Assembly: GCA_937907485.1 (NCBI GenBank)
Contig: CALESR010000190.1
Span: forward strand, 1 to 17,754
Direction: 5' to 3'
DNA from: an uncultured Paracoccaceae bacterium
Lineage (GTDB): Bacteria > Pseudomonadota > Alphaproteobacteria > Rhodobacterales > Rhodobacteraceae
DNA: 17,754 nucleotides
Below, piece by piece: positions 15,550 through 17,754 of this stretch; the stretch's first letter is position 1, and each line of letters starts with the position of its first letter. The notes beneath the pieces are model-generated. The model saw only the letters and a list, made by a program, of their open reading frames with translations, was not told the DNA's origin and did no database searches. A program made the translations under genes and the position numbers.

Positions 15550-16020
15550 ATGACGCCAAACCCTCGCCCCGACCCCTCCGCCAGTCGCCCGCTGCGCGAC
15601 TTCCTGACCTTTCGTCTTGCCCGCCTGACGCAAGCCCTGAACGCCCAGGCGACCGAGGTGCTCGATCGCGAGGGGCCGATCGGCCTCAGCGACTGGCGCG
15701 TGCTGGCCATCGTGGCCGGTGGCGGTGCGCAGTCCGCGCGCGATATCGTCACGCAGACGGGGTTCGACGCGGCCCAGGTCAGCCGCGCCTTGCGGCATCT
15801 GGAGGATGGCGGCTTGGTCCTGACGGTGCGCGACAGCGCCGACCGACGGATGCGCCCCGTCCGGCTGACCCCGCGCGGGCAGGCGCTCTATGACCGGATC
15901 GTGCCGATCATGCAGCGTCGGCAAGAGGCGCTGCTGAACGCGCTGAGCGAGGCCGAGCAGGCGGCGATCTTCGGCATCGTGGACAAATTGCAGGATGCGG
16001 CGGCGATGCGCGAATTCTGA
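15550..16020 (+). CDS. MarR-family regulator (copy 2)
   Basis: A 156-residue winged-helix protein paralogous to the one at 7969: both have RPL-DFLTFR-A-L--ALN-QA, a DWRVL helix, the HTH SARDIVTQTGFDAAQVSRAL (residues 62-81), wing VRDSADRRMRPVRLT (93-107), and a terminal MREF/KRRDF. The frame is open far upstream, but that stretch is antisense to the TRAP operon. The ATG at 15550 gives the family N-terminus. No Shine-Dalgarno sequence precedes it, and a TATATA -10-like box ends only three bases before it, so the mRNA may be leaderless. The sulfatase gene follows after 2 bp. Probable local repressor of TRAP and sulfatase genes. Confidence 0.9.
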   Translation: MTPNPRPDPSASRPLRDFLTFRLARLTQALNAQATEVLDREGPIGLSDWRVLAIVAGGGAQSARDIVTQTGFDAAQVSRALRHLEDGGLVLTVRDSADRRMRPVRLTPRGQALYDRIVPIMQRRQEALLNALSEAEQAAIFGIVDKLQDAAAMREF

Positions 16021-16022
16021 CC

Positions 16023-17441
16023 ATGGCGCGCAACCTGCTGATCCTCATGTCGGACGAACATCAGGCCCGCGCCCTGGGCTGCGCCGGGCATTCCCTGGTG
16101 CAGACGCCGCATCTGGACCGGCTGGCGGCGCAGGGCACGCGCTTTACCGCCGCCTATACCCCTTGCCCGATCTGCGTGCCCGCCCGCGCGGCCTTTGCCA
16201 GCGGGCGCCATGTGCACCAGACGGGCCTTTGGGACAACGCCATGCCCTATACCGGCACGCCGCCGGGCTGGGGCCATGCCCTGCAGGCGGCGGGCGTGCG
16301 GGTGGAATCCATCGGCAAGCTGCATTACCGCGCGCCCGAAGACCCTGTCGGCTTTGACGTCGAGCATATCCCGATGATGGTCGAGGGCGGGGTCGGCATG
16401 GTCTGGGCCTCGATCCGCGCCGAGGCCGAACGCTGGGCACCTGAACCCCGCATGCTGGGCCCCTATATCGGCCCGGGCGAAAGCAAATACACCGAATACG
16501 ACCGCGCCATCGTCGCCCGCACGCAGGACTGGCTGGCCGAACGCGCGAAGGATTCCGCGCCCTGGTGCCTGTATGTCGGCCTCGTCGCGCCGCATTTCCC
16601 TCTGGTCTGCCCGCCGGATTTTTACGCGCTCTATCCCCATGACCGCCTGCCCCCGGCCAAACTGCACCCCAACGATGGCCACCCGCGCCACCCTTGGGTG
16701 GACAAGCAGAACGCCTACATGGACAGCGAGCGCGCGTTTCAGGATTCCGCCGAGCGTGACGCCGCGCTGGCGGCCTATTTCGGGCTGTGTTCCTGGGTGG
16801 ATCATTCGGTGGGGCTGATCCTGTCGGCGCTGCAACGCGCCGGTTTGGATGAGGCAACCGACATCGTCTATACCTCGGACCATGGCGACAACGCCGGGGC
16901 GAGGGGCCTGTGGGGCAAGTCGAACCTCTATGAGGAATCCGCCGCCGTCCCGCTGATCGTGCGCGGCATGGGGCTGGCGCCGGGGGTGCGGCATCAGCCG
17001 GTGTCGCTGCTCGACCTGTCCGCCTCGATCTGCGCGGCCTTTGGCACCGATCTGCCCGGCGCCGCCGGTCTGCCGCTGACCGATCCGGCCAGCGCTGCGC
17101 CGGACCGCCCGATCCTGTCGCAATATCACGCGGCCGGGGCGGTTTCCGGCGCCTATATGCTGCGCCGCGGGCGGTGGAAGCTGATCCACTACGTCGGCTT
17201 TGCGCCGGAACTCTTTGATTTGCAAACCGACCCGGAAGAAGCCCTTGATCTGGCGACCGACCCCGCCCATGCCGGGGTGCTGGCCGATCTGGACGCCACC
17301 CTGCGCGCGATGCTGGACCCTGACGCCACCGACGCCCGCGCCCATTCGGACCAGCGCCGACTTGTCGAGTCGCTGGGCGGCCCTAAGGCGATTCGGCAGA
17401 TGGGTCCGCGCGGCGCAACACGGCCACCGGAGGTCGGGTAA
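16023..17441 (+). CDS. Sulfatase-family hydrolase (copy 2), cytoplasmic
   Basis: A 472-residue sulfatase-superfamily enzyme. NLLILMSDEHQARALG gives metal ligand Asp11; Cys51-Val-Pro-Ala-Arg55 in CPICVPARAAFASGRHVHQTG is the formylglycine motif; TSDHGDNAGARGLWGKSNLYEE provides Asp286, His287 and Lys299; a C-terminal LFDLQTDPEEALDLA completes the fold. The WDNAMPYTG segment resembles choline-sulfatase-like and related cytoplasmic enzymes, but specificity is not certain. No signal peptide. The start follows the MarR stop by 2 bp with no clear ribosome-binding site, so it is probably translated by coupling. Only distantly similar to copy 1: the two likely act on different bonds or substrates. Confidence 0.9.
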   Translation: MARNLLILMSDEHQARALGCAGHSLVQTPHLDRLAAQGTRFTAAYTPCPICVPARAAFASGRHVHQTGLWDNAMPYTGTPPGWGHALQAAGVRVESIGKLHYRAPEDPVGFDVEHIPMMVEGGVGMVWASIRAEAERWAPEPRMLGPYIGPGESKYTEYDRAIVARTQDWLAERAKDSAPWCLYVGLVAPHFPLVCPPDFYALYPHDRLPPAKLHPNDGHPRHPWVDKQNAYMDSERAFQDSAERDAALAAYFGLCSWVDHSVGLILSALQRAGLDEATDIVYTSDHGDNAGARGLWGKSNLYEESAAVPLIVRGMGLAPGVRHQPVSLLDLSASICAAFGTDLPGAAGLPLTDPASAAPDRPILSQYHAAGAVSGAYMLRRGRWKLIHYVGFAPELFDLQTDPEEALDLATDPAHAGVLADLDATLRAMLDPDATDARAHSDQRRLVESLGGPKAIRQMGPRGATRPPEVG

Positions 17442-17670
17442 GCCGATATCCGCTTCAAATCCGCCCTGCGACAGCGCTTCTGCCGCCGATCCGGCATCCC
17501 CTGCTCAGCCGCGGCAGCTTGGGCCCCGGTCCACCCAGATCAAACGCCAATTGCCCAGACCACCCGCAACGGGGCAGGCCAAGCGGCGTGCAGGGAAAAA
17601 TGTCGGGCAATTCCGCTGAGTCAAACCAGACATACCGTCCGGCATGAGCCATAACCTCTTGAAAAGGGTA
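17442..17670. other. Intergenic stretch, no convincing gene
   Basis: These 229 bp separate the sulfatase from the tRNA. Short frames on both strands have no recognisable features or ribosome-binding sites. A 7-bp inverted repeat, CTGCCGC (17480-17486) with GCGGCAG (17511-17517), lies 39-76 bases after the sulfatase stop and may help end transcription, though its loop is long and no T-run follows. Confidence 0.5.
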
Positions 17671-17754
17671 TGGTGGGTGACCCTGGAATCGAACCAGGCG
17701 TGGGTCGCCCCGGCGGAGTTACAGTCCGCTGCCGCACCTTGCAGCTCGTCACCC
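17671..17754 (-). tRNA. tRNA-Tyr (anticodon GTA)
   Basis: Read on the minus strand the sequence folds as a full tRNA of 84 nt including an encoded CCA. It has a 7-bp acceptor stem (GGGTGAC/GTCACCC), D stem GCTG/CGGC, anticodon stem GCGGA/TCCGC around loop CTGTAAC (anticodon GTA), a 14-nt variable arm with a GGG/CCC stem, and T stem CCTGG/CCAGG with loop TTCGATT. The long variable arm is expected for bacterial tRNA-Tyr. The 5' base falls exactly on the window's last position. Confidence 0.92.

Noticed and set aside
15888..17345. 485-residue minus-strand open frame
   Set aside because: It is antisense to the second sulfatase, whose metal and formylglycine motifs are complete; no domain is seen.
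17455..17652. 65-residue minus-strand frame next to the tRNA
   Set aside because: No ribosome-binding site, no recognisable motif, and Gly/Pro/Arg-rich composition.
1..17754. CRISPR arrays, insertion sequences or prophage genes
   Set aside because: No regularly spaced direct repeats, transposase, integrase or phage structural genes were seen.

Overview
The window is a high-GC piece of an alphaproteobacterial chromosome. The most likely source is a Rhodobacterales (Rhodobacter/Paracoccus/Roseobacter-type) organism. The evidence is the strong G/C third-position bias, a cydDC-cydAB-cydX respiratory locus with FNR-type boxes, an Rrf2 regulator with an alphaproteobacterial-style CX7CX5C cysteine triad, and a TAXI-type TRAP transporter. 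Species cannot be named from the sequence.

Region 1 (1-1363, minus strand) holds two regulators. One is a LysR-family regulator cut off by the left edge. Upstream of it on the same strand is an Rrf2-family iron-sulfur regulator of the NsrR/RirA type.

Region 2 (1364-7820, plus strand) is a complete cytochrome bd locus: cydD, cydC, cydA, cydB and the 41-residue subunit gene cydX, closed by a 10-bp GC-rich hairpin. CydDC is the ABC exporter of glutathione/cysteine needed for bd assembly, and CydABX is the quinol oxidase. Both promoters (before cydD and before cydA) carry an FNR-type box with the same core TTGATCTGGATCA. Both also carry a related 15-bp partly palindromic element placed where a repressor could act. 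The likely design is oxygen-limited activation by an FNR/FnrL protein plus control by the adjacent Fe-S Rrf2 regulator.

Region 3 (about 7890-17441) is an accessory catabolic cluster with mirror-like layout. A MarR regulator leads two tandem paralogous SxxK serine hydrolases (plus strand). These meet head-to-head a minus-strand operon of TAXI solute-binding protein, fused TRAP permease and sulfatase. Divergent from that operon is a second, paralogous MarR regulator followed by a second sulfatase. Both MarR promoters carry nearly the same palindrome, ATATTTGACNNGTCA, overlapping the -35 box, so the three transcription units look like one regulon. The sulfatases and hydrolases lack signal peptides. 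The simplest reading is that a periplasm-captured compound is imported by the TRAP system and broken down in the cytoplasm by two sulfatase-superfamily enzymes and two esterase/amidase-like hydrolases. The substrate is unknown.

Region 4 (17442-17754) is a 229-bp stretch without a convincing gene, followed by a minus-strand tRNA-Tyr(GTA) whose 5' end coincides with the window's right edge.
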